A program made the position numbers and the translations under genes. Positions 6,774 to 13,209 of a stretch of DNA of 13,209 bases are shown here, piece by piece. This stretch comes from JAJRRA01 sp048636595. GTDB taxonomy: Bacteria; Pseudomonadota; Gammaproteobacteria; Xanthomonadales; SZUA-36. The notes under the pieces were generated by a model. That model saw nothing but the letters and a program-made list of their open reading frames with translations, did not search any database and had not been told where the DNA came from. Position 1 is the first letter of the stretch; each line of letters begins with the position of its first letter. The stretch lies in assembly GCA_048636595.1 (NCBI GenBank), contig JAIVWI010000077.1, positions 1 through 13,209 of the forward strand, read 5' to 3'.

Positions 6774-8651
6774 ATGAACACCAGAAACCATTTCCGCGCC
6801 AGGATCATCCTGGGAGCTTCTTTGCTTGCTTTCAGCCAGATTGCCTGGTCGCTTGGGCTGGGGGAAGCGAAGGTTGAATCTTTCCTGGGGCAGCCGCTTG
6901 AGGTCAAAATCGAGCTCATCACCCAGGCCTCGGACGACCTGGCTTCAGTAAGCGCCAGCCTGGCTTCTGCGGCAGACTACCAGTTGATCGGTGCGAGCCG
7001 TGATGATGTTTCCGTGCCGTTGCAGTTTTCGATTGAAAATCCGGACGGAAACGCCTACATATCAGTCCGGAGTAAACTGGACATCAATAATCCAGTCCTG
7101 CGCCTGATCCTGGAGGTGAACTGGCCCAATGGACGCATGCTGCGGGAATACACGCTGTTCCTGGATCCCTCGACTTTCAGTCAACCCGCTCCGGCGCCCC
7201 GCATCGAATCTGTAGCGAAAGCCGAACCGGCAACTGAAGCACAGCCCGCTCCAACGCCCCGCGTCGAAACTGCAAGTACGGCCGGGAGGGCAACTGAAGC
7301 ACAGCCCCCACAACCTGCATCAGCCCCTGCGGGCGATGCCGTTATTTCAGGGGCGGATGAATACGGCCCGGTTAAAAGGGGAGATACCCTGTGGCGCATC
7401 GCAAAAGACTGGTCTGCCGGAAGCGGGCTTAACCTCAACAAGGTGATGCTGGCCATCCAGCGTGAAAACCCCCGGGCGTTTTCCAAAAACAACATCAACC
7501 TGCTGCAGCGCGGGGCAATTTTACGTATGCCGCAAAGGGATGATGTTAATTCAATGTCTTCTGCTACAGCACGTAACGAGGTCCAGCAACAATCCGATGC
7601 GTTCCAGTCGCGACAGAGCGTCAGTATGGCCAGCTCCGCTGTTCCTTTAATTTCCGAAGAAAGTGTTGCGGCAGAGCCTGTTCTGGACGTACGGGTCCCC
7701 GAAAAGATTGAAGCGCAGGTTGAGGAGCAGATTGAGGAGCAGACCGGGGAACAACTTGCTCAAAACGAAGAGCCTCTTCCTGAGCCCGTTACTGAGGAAG
7801 AACCGATTCCGTCTGAATTGGCCCCAAGCCAATTGGAACTGCTTCCGCCATCTGAAGACAATTCTTTGGACAGCACTTACGGCTTTGAAGAATCTGAGGC
7901 CGCAGCGGATGATGCGGTATCAGCACGGGCGCTGCGTGAGGAACTATCCCGAAAAGAAGAAGAATTGATCAATCAGCAGCAGCAGAATGAATACCTGGAA
8001 CAGCGTCTGGCAGAGCTTGAAGACCAGCTGGAGGAAAGCCGTAAAGGTACGGTCGAAGATAAGAATCTGGCCAGCATGGAGGAGCGTCTGCGCGAAGAAA
8101 GGCTGAGCGATGCGAAATCTGATGCGCCAAAAGTTGTGTCTTCTCCACAGCCGGATGAGCCCTGGTACAGCCGGTTTTGGCTTTGGCTGGTGGGATTGCT
8201 GGTACTCGTGGTGGTGATCGTGGGTTGGTTGATGGGCCGTCGTGGCCGTTCTGACACCGTGGTATCCGACCTGGGTGGCGCCACTGATCCACTGCGTGAA
8301 ATCAAGGACGAGGCTGAGGATCTCCTCCGGGTTCTGGATTCTGAAAGTACAGATGAAGTGGCTGAAGAAGTTATAGAAGACGTACTAGCAGAAGAAGAGG
8401 CAGAGACACCAGCTGCTGATGAGTCTGAGGATACTCAAACCATGCCGGCCAGCAAAGACCTTTCCGGCGCGGACGAAGAGGCCCAATTACTGGATGAGGA
8501 AAGTGCGGATCCTGAAATCCAGCTGGACCTGGCACGGGCCTATATCTCCATGGGTGACCGGGAAGCCGCACGAGTCATCCTGGAAGAAGTTATCGCCAAC
8601 GGTTCAGAGGAACAGCAGGCCGAGGCGAACAAGATGAAGGACATGCTCTAG
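6774..8651 (+). CDS. fimV: FimV-type polar hub protein with LysM domain
   Basis: FimV family proteins span the inner membrane, bind peptidoglycan through LysM and organise type IV pili, chemosensory and secretion machinery at the cell pole. The 625 residues are shorter than the roughly 920 of P. aeruginosa FimV. In order: a signal peptide (about 1-26), the FimV N-terminal domain opening LGLGEAKVESFLGQPLEV, a Pro/Ala-rich linker with two 20-residue repeats (138-177), a LysM domain (197-253, RGDTLWRIAKDW to LRMP), a long acidic Glu/Pro/Gln region, a coiled coil (383-425), one membrane helix (468-488) followed by GRRGR, an acidic cytoplasmic part, and the C-terminal FimV/TPR motif (579-625, DPEIQLDLARAYISMGD). 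GGAGG lies six bases before the ATG. Position between asd and truA is the classical fimV locus. Confidence 0.93.
   Translation: MNTRNHFRARIILGASLLAFSQIAWSLGLGEAKVESFLGQPLEVKIELITQASDDLASVSASLASAADYQLIGASRDDVSVPLQFSIENPDGNAYISVRSKLDINNPVLRLILEVNWPNGRMLREYTLFLDPSTFSQPAPAPRIESVAKAEPATEAQPAPTPRVETASTAGRATEAQPPQPASAPAGDAVISGADEYGPVKRGDTLWRIAKDWSAGSGLNLNKVMLAIQRENPRAFSKNNINLLQRGAILRMPQRDDVNSMSSATARNEVQQQSDAFQSRQSVSMASSAVPLISEESVAAEPVLDVRVPEKIEAQVEEQIEEQTGEQLAQNEEPLPEPVTEEEPIPSELAPSQLELLPPSEDNSLDSTYGFEESEAAADDAVSARALREELSRKEEELINQQQQNEYLEQRLAELEDQLEESRKGTVEDKNLASMEERLREERLSDAKSDAPKVVSSPQPDEPWYSRFWLWLVGLLVLVVVIVGWLMGRRGRSDTVVSDLGGATDPLREIKDEAEDLLRVLDSESTDEVAEEVIEDVLAEEEAETPAADESEDTQTMPASKDLSGADEEAQLLDEESADPEIQLDLARAYISMGDREAARVILEEVIANGSEEQQAEANKMKDML
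7185..7304 (+). repeat. Two tandem 60-base units inside fimV
   Basis: Two units with a period of exactly 60 bases, starting at 7185 and 7245, each encode a PAPxPRxE...ATEAQ block of 20 residues; a third copy decays right after its first bases. The period is a multiple of three, so copy number can change without a frameshift. They lie in the periplasmic linker before LysM. Confidence 0.85.
7707..7754 (+). repeat. Four 12-base units inside fimV
   Basis: Four in-frame 12-base units encode IEAQ, VEEQ, IEEQ and TGEQ. Units two and three differ by little more than the first codon. They form part of the acidic linker after LysM and look like replication-slippage products. Confidence 0.8.
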
Positions 8652-8652
8652 G

Positions 8653-8702
8653 GAAGGATATGCTCCAGGCCTGGTAACCATGCCAGGTCCCGGGTTTCCT
8701 TC
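8653..8702 (+). promoter_or_regulatory. Structured spacer before truA with a five-codon mini-ORF
   Basis: The 59 bases between fimV and truA hold a hairpin, GGCCTGG (8668-8674) with CCAGGTC (8683-8689, one G-T pair) around an eight-base loop. A possible outer stem pairs GAAGGA (8653-8658) with TCCTTC (8697-8702). ATG at 8660 opens a mini-ORF reading M-L-Q-A-W-stop; its Trp codon lies in the hairpin arm and its TAA in the loop. The AAGGA before this ATG has only one base of spacing, which is poor for initiation. There is no T-run, so it is not an ordinary terminator. truA itself has no visible Shine-Dalgarno sequence. Confidence 0.35.
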
Positions 8703-8710
8703 AATACGAT

Positions 8711-9502
8711 ATGCGTTATGCCCTGGGACTGGAATATGATGGTTGTGCCTTCCTGGGCTGGCAGATCCAGCGCCAGGAGCCCACGGTTCAGGGTTGCGTT
8801 GAAATAGCCCTTTCCCGGGTCGCAAATCACACTACCCGGGTCACCTGTTGCGGCCGGACAGACACCGGCGTACATGCATTAGGCCAGGTGGCCCACTTTG
8901 ATTCAGATGCGGACCGTTCGGAACGGTCCTGGATACTGGGTATCAACAGCCACTTGCCTGCGGGCGCCAGCGCCCTTTGGATTCGCCAGGTGGATGATGG
9001 ATTCCACGCACGTTTCAGTGCATTTTCCCGCAGTTATAGATATGTCATTCTGAACCGCTGGATACGGCCGGCTCTTGATGCCAACAGAAAGAGCTGGTGC
9101 CGTACGCCTCTGGACGCTGATAAAATGCAGGATGCTGCGCAGTATTTGCTCGGTGAACACGATTTCACGTCCTTTCGCGCCACCGCATGCCAGGCGAGAC
9201 ACGCGGTCCGTGAAATCCAGCAAATTTCGGTGCAGCGCACGGGCGATACCATCAGCCTGGAGGTGACGGCCAATGGCTTCCTGTATCACATGGTCCGGAA
9301 CATTGCCGGCAGTCTGATCCGGGTTGGCATGGGCGAGGCGTCCCCGGAATGGCTTGGCGAAGTGCTGGCAAAACAGGACCGCAGCCAGGCTGCACCAACG
9401 GCCGCGCCCGAAGGACTTTATTTTGTAAGCGCCCGGTACCCGGAACAGTATGATTTTCCGGCCTCGGCGCCGGCTTTTCCCAGGAGTTGGAACCAGTCGT
9501 GA
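8711..9502 (+). CDS. truA: tRNA pseudouridine(38-40) synthase TruA
   Basis: TruA isomerises uridines 38-40 in the anticodon stem-loop of many tRNAs. The 263 residues fit the family. The N terminus MRYALGLEYDG...FLGWQ is typical; the catalytic Asp51 lies in CCGRTDTGVHALGQVAHF; further conserved parts are FHARFSA, RSYRYVILNR, LLGEHDFTSFRA and FLYHMVRNIAGSLIRVG. The start is set by this N terminus, since no Shine-Dalgarno is visible. The stop TGA at 9500 overlaps the AAGG that serves trpF, so truA and trpF are probably translated from one message. Confidence 0.96.
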   Translation: MRYALGLEYDGCAFLGWQIQRQEPTVQGCVEIALSRVANHTTRVTCCGRTDTGVHALGQVAHFDSDADRSERSWILGINSHLPAGASALWIRQVDDGFHARFSAFSRSYRYVILNRWIRPALDANRKSWCRTPLDADKMQDAAQYLLGEHDFTSFRATACQARHAVREIQQISVQRTGDTISLEVTANGFLYHMVRNIAGSLIRVGMGEASPEWLGEVLAKQDRSQAAPTAAPEGLYFVSARYPEQYDFPASAPAFPRSWNQS

Positions 9503-9511
9503 AGGTGCAAG

Positions 9512-10174
9512 ATGTCTCCCAGAGTTAAAATTTGCGGGTTGACGCGGGGCCGTGATGTCCGTGCCGCAGTTTCCTGCGGAGCGGATGCGCTGGGTTTTGT
9601 ATTTGCCGCCGGCAGCAAGCGTGTGATCGACCCCCGTAAAGCACGGGAACTCGTACAATTGGTACCGGCGTTCGTTGCCCGCGTAGGGCTGTTTCTTGAC
9701 CAGGATGCGGAGTTGGTCAACAGCATCCTGGAGCAAGTGCCGCTGTCACTGCTGCAATTTCATGGCAGGGAAGATGCTGCTTATTGCCGGCAGTTTGGCC
9801 TGCCTTACATCAAGGCGGTGAGTATGAATTCCGGGCATGCTGAGGAGCAGGCGGAGGGGGAATTCCCGGATGCCGCGGCTTTGCTGTTGGACAGCCATGA
9901 ACCGGGAGGGCTGGGTGGCACGGGCCGGGCTTTCGATTGGAAGCGAATCGGTCAGGCCGGGGGGCAGATTGGAGCTCAGACCGGACGGCCTTTGATACTG
10001 GCGGGCGGTCTGACCCCGGACAATGTCAGGGCAGCAGTTCGTCTTGTGAAGCCCTGGGCCGTGGATGTTTCAAGCGGTGTGGAAGATGCACCCGGCATCA
10101 AGAATGCCGAAGCGATGCAGCGATTTATTGAACAGGCAAAGATTGAACAGTCAAAGATTGAACATGCAGAGTAG
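9512..10174 (+). CDS. trpF: Phosphoribosylanthranilate isomerase
   Basis: TrpF converts N-(5-phosphoribosyl)anthranilate to CdRP, the third step of tryptophan synthesis, as a (beta/alpha)8 barrel. The 220 residues show VKICGLT with the general base Cys8, ADALGFVF, LLQFHG, ALLLD with the general acid Asp127, GGTGRAFDW, LILAGGL and VDVSSGVE, the last two binding phosphate. The last 14 residues, IEQAKIEQSKIEHAE-like, come from three 15-base tandem repeats and lie beyond the normal barrel end. The gene is a stand-alone trpF, not fused to trpC. The stop TAG shares its last G with the GTG of trpB. Confidence 0.96.
   Translation: MSPRVKICGLTRGRDVRAAVSCGADALGFVFAAGSKRVIDPRKARELVQLVPAFVARVGLFLDQDAELVNSILEQVPLSLLQFHGREDAAYCRQFGLPYIKAVSMNSGHAEEQAEGEFPDAAALLLDSHEPGGLGGTGRAFDWKRIGQAGGQIGAQTGRPLILAGGLTPDNVRAAVRLVKPWAVDVSSGVEDAPGIKNAEAMQRFIEQAKIEQSKIEHAE
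10127..10171 (+). repeat. Three 15-base tandem repeats at the 3' end of trpF
   Basis: Units start at 10127, 10142 and 10157, each opening ATTGAACA and encoding IEQAK, IEQSK and IEHAE. The array ends directly at the stop codon and one base before the trpB start. The 15-base period keeps the frame, so copy number could vary harmlessly. Confidence 0.85.
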
Positions 10175-11409
10175 TGAGTACCCAAGTGAACAGTGAAGCA
10201 GAAAACACCATCCTGTCCGTTTCAGAGCCGGATGAATCCGGCCATTTTGGCCCGTACGGCGGCACTTACGTTGCAGAAACCCTGATTCACGCCCTGGACG
10301 AATTGAAAGAAGCTTACGGGCGCTGGCGCCAGGACGAGGAATTCATGGCCCGCATGGATTCTGACCTTGCGAATTATGTCGGGCGTCCTTCGCCCATCTA
10401 TTTTGCCCGCAGGTTGACCGAAGTGGCCGGCGGTGCACGTATCCTGCTCAAGCGTGAAGACCTCAACCACACAGGTGCACACAAGATCAACAACACGGTG
10501 GGGCAGGCGCTTCTCGCCCATTACATGGGCAAGTCCCGTGTGATCGCGGAAACGGGTGCGGGGCAGCATGGCGTCGCCTCGGCGACCGTGGCGGCACGGC
10601 TGGGGCAGTCCTGCGTTGTTTACATGGGAGAAGTGGACATCCATCGCCAGGCCATCAACGTCTTTCGTATGCGTTTGCTGGGCGCGGAAGTACGTTCCGT
10701 TACATCAGGTTCAAAAACACTGAAAGATGCGCTCAACGAGGCCATGAGGGACTGGGTAAGCAATATAGACGACACTTATTACATCATTGGCACCGTTGCC
10801 GGGCCGCACCCCTATCCGGTGATGGTGCGGGATTTCAATGCAGTGGTCGGGCGGGAGGCCCGCCGTCAAATGATGGAGCAATACGATACTCTGCCCGATG
10901 CGTTGGTTGCCTGTGTCGGTGGCGGTTCCAACGCCATGGGGCTGTTTCATCCGTTCATTGGGGATGCATCGGTGAAAATGTTTGGTGTGGAGGCTGCCGG
11001 CAGGGGGCTCGCTACCGGGCAGCATGCAGCCTCACTGTGTGCCGGCCGGCCGGGAGTCCTGCACGGTTGCCGGACATACCTGATGGATGATGATGCCGGC
11101 CAGATTTTACATACGCACTCTGTTTCCGCTGGTTTGGACTATCCGGGAGTCGGTCCGGAGCATGCCTGGCTCAAGGACACCGGGCGGGCCGAATACGTCG
11201 CGGTGACGGACCAGGAAGCACTCGACGCATTTCACAAGCTGACGCGGCTGGAGGGTATATTGCCAGCCCTGGAAAGCAGCCATGCGATCGCATACGCAAT
11301 GAAGCTGGCTGCTGAAATGACCGCGGACCAGACTTTGCTGGTGAATCTTTCCGGGCGGGGCGACAAAGACGTCCAGACGGTTGCCGAACTGGAGAATATT
11401 TCCCTGTGA
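10174..11409 (+). CDS. trpB: Tryptophan synthase beta chain
   Basis: TrpB is the PLP-dependent subunit that condenses indole with serine to give tryptophan, working with TrpA in an alpha2-beta2 complex. The 411 residues show PDESGHFGPYGGTYVAETL, LKREDLNHTGAHKINNT with the PLP lysine Lys104, ETGAGQHGVA with the catalytic Glu, GGGSNAMGLF cupping the PLP phosphate, and GRGDKD at the end. The GTG at 10174 overlaps the trpF stop by one base; an in-frame GTG at 10186 is a possible alternative since the first has only a weak GCAGAG ahead of it. The family-conserved part begins near residue 19, so both starts are compatible. The stop overlaps trpA by four bases. Confidence 0.96.
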   Translation: MSTQVNSEAENTILSVSEPDESGHFGPYGGTYVAETLIHALDELKEAYGRWRQDEEFMARMDSDLANYVGRPSPIYFARRLTEVAGGARILLKREDLNHTGAHKINNTVGQALLAHYMGKSRVIAETGAGQHGVASATVAARLGQSCVVYMGEVDIHRQAINVFRMRLLGAEVRSVTSGSKTLKDALNEAMRDWVSNIDDTYYIIGTVAGPHPYPVMVRDFNAVVGREARRQMMEQYDTLPDALVACVGGGSNAMGLFHPFIGDASVKMFGVEAAGRGLATGQHAASLCAGRPGVLHGCRTYLMDDDAGQILHTHSVSAGLDYPGVGPEHAWLKDTGRAEYVAVTDQEALDAFHKLTRLEGILPALESSHAIAYAMKLAAEMTADQTLLVNLSGRGDKDVQTVAELENISL

Positions 11410-12215
11410 GCAACAGAATAGACACATGCTTCGAGACATTGTCACGCACCGGGTCCAAGGCCCTGATTCCCTTTATCACGGTGGGTGACCCCGATCCGGC
11501 GTGGACGGTTGACATCATGCACGCGCTGGTCAAGGCGGGCGCCGATCTGCTGGAACTCGGCGTACCGTTCTCCGATCCGGCAGCGGACGGACCGGTCATC
11601 CAACTGGCCAGCGAACGCGCGATATCCAGGGGTGTAACGCTGCGCAGTGTGCTGGAAACAGTCGAAGCTTTCCGCTGCCAGGATCCGGATACGCCGATTG
11701 TTTTGATGGGTTACCTCAATCCGCTTGAGCGTTACGGTCATGAAGCCTTTGCAAGGGATGCCGCCCGCGCCGGTGTCGATGGCGTTCTGATGGTGGATTG
11801 CCCACCGGAGGAAATGGCCGGCTTGCGCGTGCGCATGGATGAACATGGCATTTACCCCATCTGCCTGGTTGCTCCCACGACCACGAGCGAACGCTTACAG
11901 TTCATTGCCGGGCAGGCGAAGGGATACCTGTACTACGTTTCTTTCAAGGGCATCACCGGGGCCAACAGCCTGGATGAGGCCGGCCTTGCCGGCCCGGTCC
12001 GGGAGATCCGCTCACACAGCGATCTGCCGATTGCCGTTGGTTTCGGGATCAAGAATGCGGATAATGCGGCTGCGGTTGCCGGCCTGGCCGATGCTGTGGT
12101 GATTGGCAGTGCGCTGATTGAACAGGTGCAGAACGCCGGGTCGCGCGATGAAGCCTGTGAACGGGTGATGGGCTTTCTTGCGCCCATACGCGATGCAATG
12201 GACAATAGGAATTGA
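11406..12215 (+). CDS. trpA: Tryptophan synthase alpha chain
   Basis: TrpA cleaves indole-3-glycerol phosphate to indole, which is channelled to TrpB. The 269 residues have the expected barrel motifs: IPFITVGDPD, LLELGVPFSDPAADGP with the catalytic Glu50 and Asp61, VLMGYLNP, YYVSFKGITGA and VGFGIKN with VVIGSAL binding phosphate. The start GTG overlaps the trpB TGA as GTGA, and GGAG lies 11 bases upstream. The stop leaves one base before accD. Confidence 0.96.
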   Translation: MSNRIDTCFETLSRTGSKALIPFITVGDPDPAWTVDIMHALVKAGADLLELGVPFSDPAADGPVIQLASERAISRGVTLRSVLETVEAFRCQDPDTPIVLMGYLNPLERYGHEAFARDAARAGVDGVLMVDCPPEEMAGLRVRMDEHGIYPICLVAPTTTSERLQFIAGQAKGYLYYVSFKGITGANSLDEAGLAGPVREIRSHSDLPIAVGFGIKNADNAAAVAGLADAVVIGSALIEQVQNAGSRDEACERVMGFLAPIRDAMDNRN

Positions 12216-12216
12216 T

Positions 12217-13104
12217 ATGAGCTGGTTTCAAAAACTCATGCCTTCGCGAATCCGCACCGAAGGCGGGACTAAACGCAAGGTACCGGAGGGGCTGTGGACC
12301 AAATGCTCCTCGTGTTCGGCCGTGTTGTACAAACCCGAACTCGACCGTAACCTGGCCGTGTGCCCCAAGTGCGGTAACCACATGCCCATTTCAGCCAGGG
12401 TCAGGCTGGAACAATTTCTTGATCCGGGCGAGAAACGCGAAATCGCGGCCAGCCTTGAACCGCTGGATCCACTCAAATTCCGTGACCAAAAGAGATACCG
12501 CGAACGAATTGTCGCCGCCCAGAAAAAAACCGGTGAGAAAGATGCACTGATAGCCATGGTGGGAAAGCTCGCCGGGCAGGACATGGTGGCCTGTGCATTT
12601 GAATTTGCCTATATGGGGGGGTCCATGGGATCCGTGGCCGGAGAAAAGTTCGCGCGGGCCGGCCAGGAATGTCTGCGCATGAAGGCGCCCCTGGTTTGTT
12701 TCTCGGCGTCCGGCGGAGCCCGCATGCAGGAAGGCTTGTTTTCCCTGATGCAGCTGGCGAAAACTGCCGCTGTACTGGGACGCATGGCAGAAGCAGGAGT
12801 CCCCTTTATCTCTGTGCTGACCCATCCCACGACGGGCGGAGTTTCCGCCAGTCTCGGCATGCTGGGCGACATTATCATAGCTGAACCCGGCGCGCTGATC
12901 GGTTTCGCCGGGCCGCGGGTAATTGAACAGACCGTACGTGAGAAACTGCCGGAAGGGTTCCAGCGCAGCGAATTTCTGCTCGAGAAAGGCGCCATTGACA
13001 TGATCCTGGATCGCCGGCAGTTACGCGAAAAAATTTCTGCAATGCTGGCGCTGATGATGGAGGGAAAGCAACCCAAACCCGTCAGCGGAGAAGTGGTCGG
13101 GTAG
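12217..13104 (+). CDS. accD: Acetyl-CoA carboxylase carboxyltransferase subunit beta
   Basis: AccD and AccA form the carboxyltransferase that moves carboxyl from biotin to acetyl-CoA, making malonyl-CoA for fatty acid synthesis. From ATG 12217 there are 295 residues. The start MSWFQKLMPSRI is the standard AccD N terminus; an in-frame ATG at 12178 lies inside trpA and adds 13 unrelated residues, so I reject it, and AGGA sits six bases before 12217. A four-cysteine zinc finger (Cys30, Cys33, Cys49, Cys52) is followed by GGSMGSVAGEKF, SASGGARMQEG, the oxyanion-type TGGVSASLGMLGD and GFAGPRVIEQTVREKLPEGFQ. It sits one base after trpA and is probably cotranscribed with it. Confidence 0.97.
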   Translation: MSWFQKLMPSRIRTEGGTKRKVPEGLWTKCSSCSAVLYKPELDRNLAVCPKCGNHMPISARVRLEQFLDPGEKREIAASLEPLDPLKFRDQKRYRERIVAAQKKTGEKDALIAMVGKLAGQDMVACAFEFAYMGGSMGSVAGEKFARAGQECLRMKAPLVCFSASGGARMQEGLFSLMQLAKTAAVLGRMAEAGVPFISVLTHPTTGGVSASLGMLGDIIIAEPGALIGFAGPRVIEQTVREKLPEGFQRSEFLLEKGAIDMILDRRQLREKISAMLALMMEGKQPKPVSGEVVG

Positions 13105-13143
13105 AGCTGGCAAATGTCAGCCCCCTTGGCTAGCAGTGAATTC

Positions 13144-13166
13144 CAGTAACGTGGTTCACGTTATTG
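13144..13166 (+). terminator. Hairpin downstream of accD, possible weak terminator or operator
   Basis: CAGTAACGTG (13144-13153) and CACGTTATTG (13157-13166) pair over ten positions (one G-T) around the three-base loop GTT. The 3' side continues TTGTGC, so the T-run is poor and function as a terminator is uncertain. Its inner part TAACGTG/CACGTTA is a perfect inverted repeat and could equally bind a protein. The 105 bases after accD contain no recognisable gene; a second small pair CTTGCT (13175-13180) and AGCAAG (13196-13201) follows it. Confidence 0.4.
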
Positions 13167-13209
13167 TTGTGCTACTTGCTGGGGCGCCAGTCCGAAGCAA
13201 GGGGTCTTC

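Noticed and set aside
8903..9736. A 277-codon minus-strand frame across truA and trpF
   Set aside because: Both plus-strand genes are unmistakable; this is a shadow frame allowed by GC-rich codon use.
12178..12216. Upstream ATG for accD inside trpA
   Set aside because: The standard AccD N terminus MSWF begins at 12217 with a good AGGA; the extra 13 residues are read from trpA sequence.

Overview
The window reads as a single contig piece of a moderately GC-rich gammaproteobacterial chromosome. The order prmB-aroC-asd-fimV-truA-trpF-trpB-trpA-accD is the core arrangement I associate with Xanthomonadales, Legionella-type and Chromatiales/Woeseiales-like lineages, and the FimV and PpnN proteins are typically gammaproteobacterial. 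I cannot name a genus. Almost all of the window is ordinary housekeeping DNA. No tRNA, rRNA, CRISPR array, transposase or phage gene was seen, and no stretch over about 300 bases lacks a gene.

Left part (1-3514): the 3' three quarters of a nucleotide 5'-monophosphate nucleosidase gene (ppnN) runs rightward off the left edge. It converges on a leftward group: a SCO1/SenC copper chaperone, phosphatidylserine decarboxylase (ATGA overlap), and then an unrecognised exported 237-residue protein. That last gene is bracketed on both sides by REP-type palindromes. Five copies are present, with an invariant TGTAAGAG head and TT loop and stems that keep pairing although their sequences differ. The segment 1058-2001 therefore begins with TGTAAGAG and ends with its complement CTCTTACA. 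This is the only accessory-looking part of the window.

Middle part (3543-6669): a compact divergent promoter with overlapping -10 hexamers on the two strands separates the SCO1-psd group from prmB-aroC, which overlap by 11 bases. asd follows with its own promoter. Its perfect TATAAT lies so close to the ATG that the mRNA may be leaderless.

Right part (6774-13209): fimV encodes a LysM-containing inner-membrane polar hub protein with in-frame minisatellite repeats. It is followed by truA, then trpF-trpB-trpA with 1- and 4-base overlaps, and accD one base after trpA. The trp genes thus sit inside a probable truA-trpFBA-accD operon without a classical trp leader. A short structured spacer before truA holds a speculative five-codon mini-ORF ending in a Trp codon. 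The last 105 bases hold hairpins and no recognisable gene; folC would be the usual next gene.

Functionally the window combines aromatic amino acid synthesis (aroC, trpF, trpB, trpA), the aspartate pathway (asd), fatty acid and phospholipid synthesis (accD, psd), translation modification (prmB, truA), nucleotide salvage (ppnN), copper delivery to respiratory oxidase (SCO1) and cell-pole organisation (fimV).
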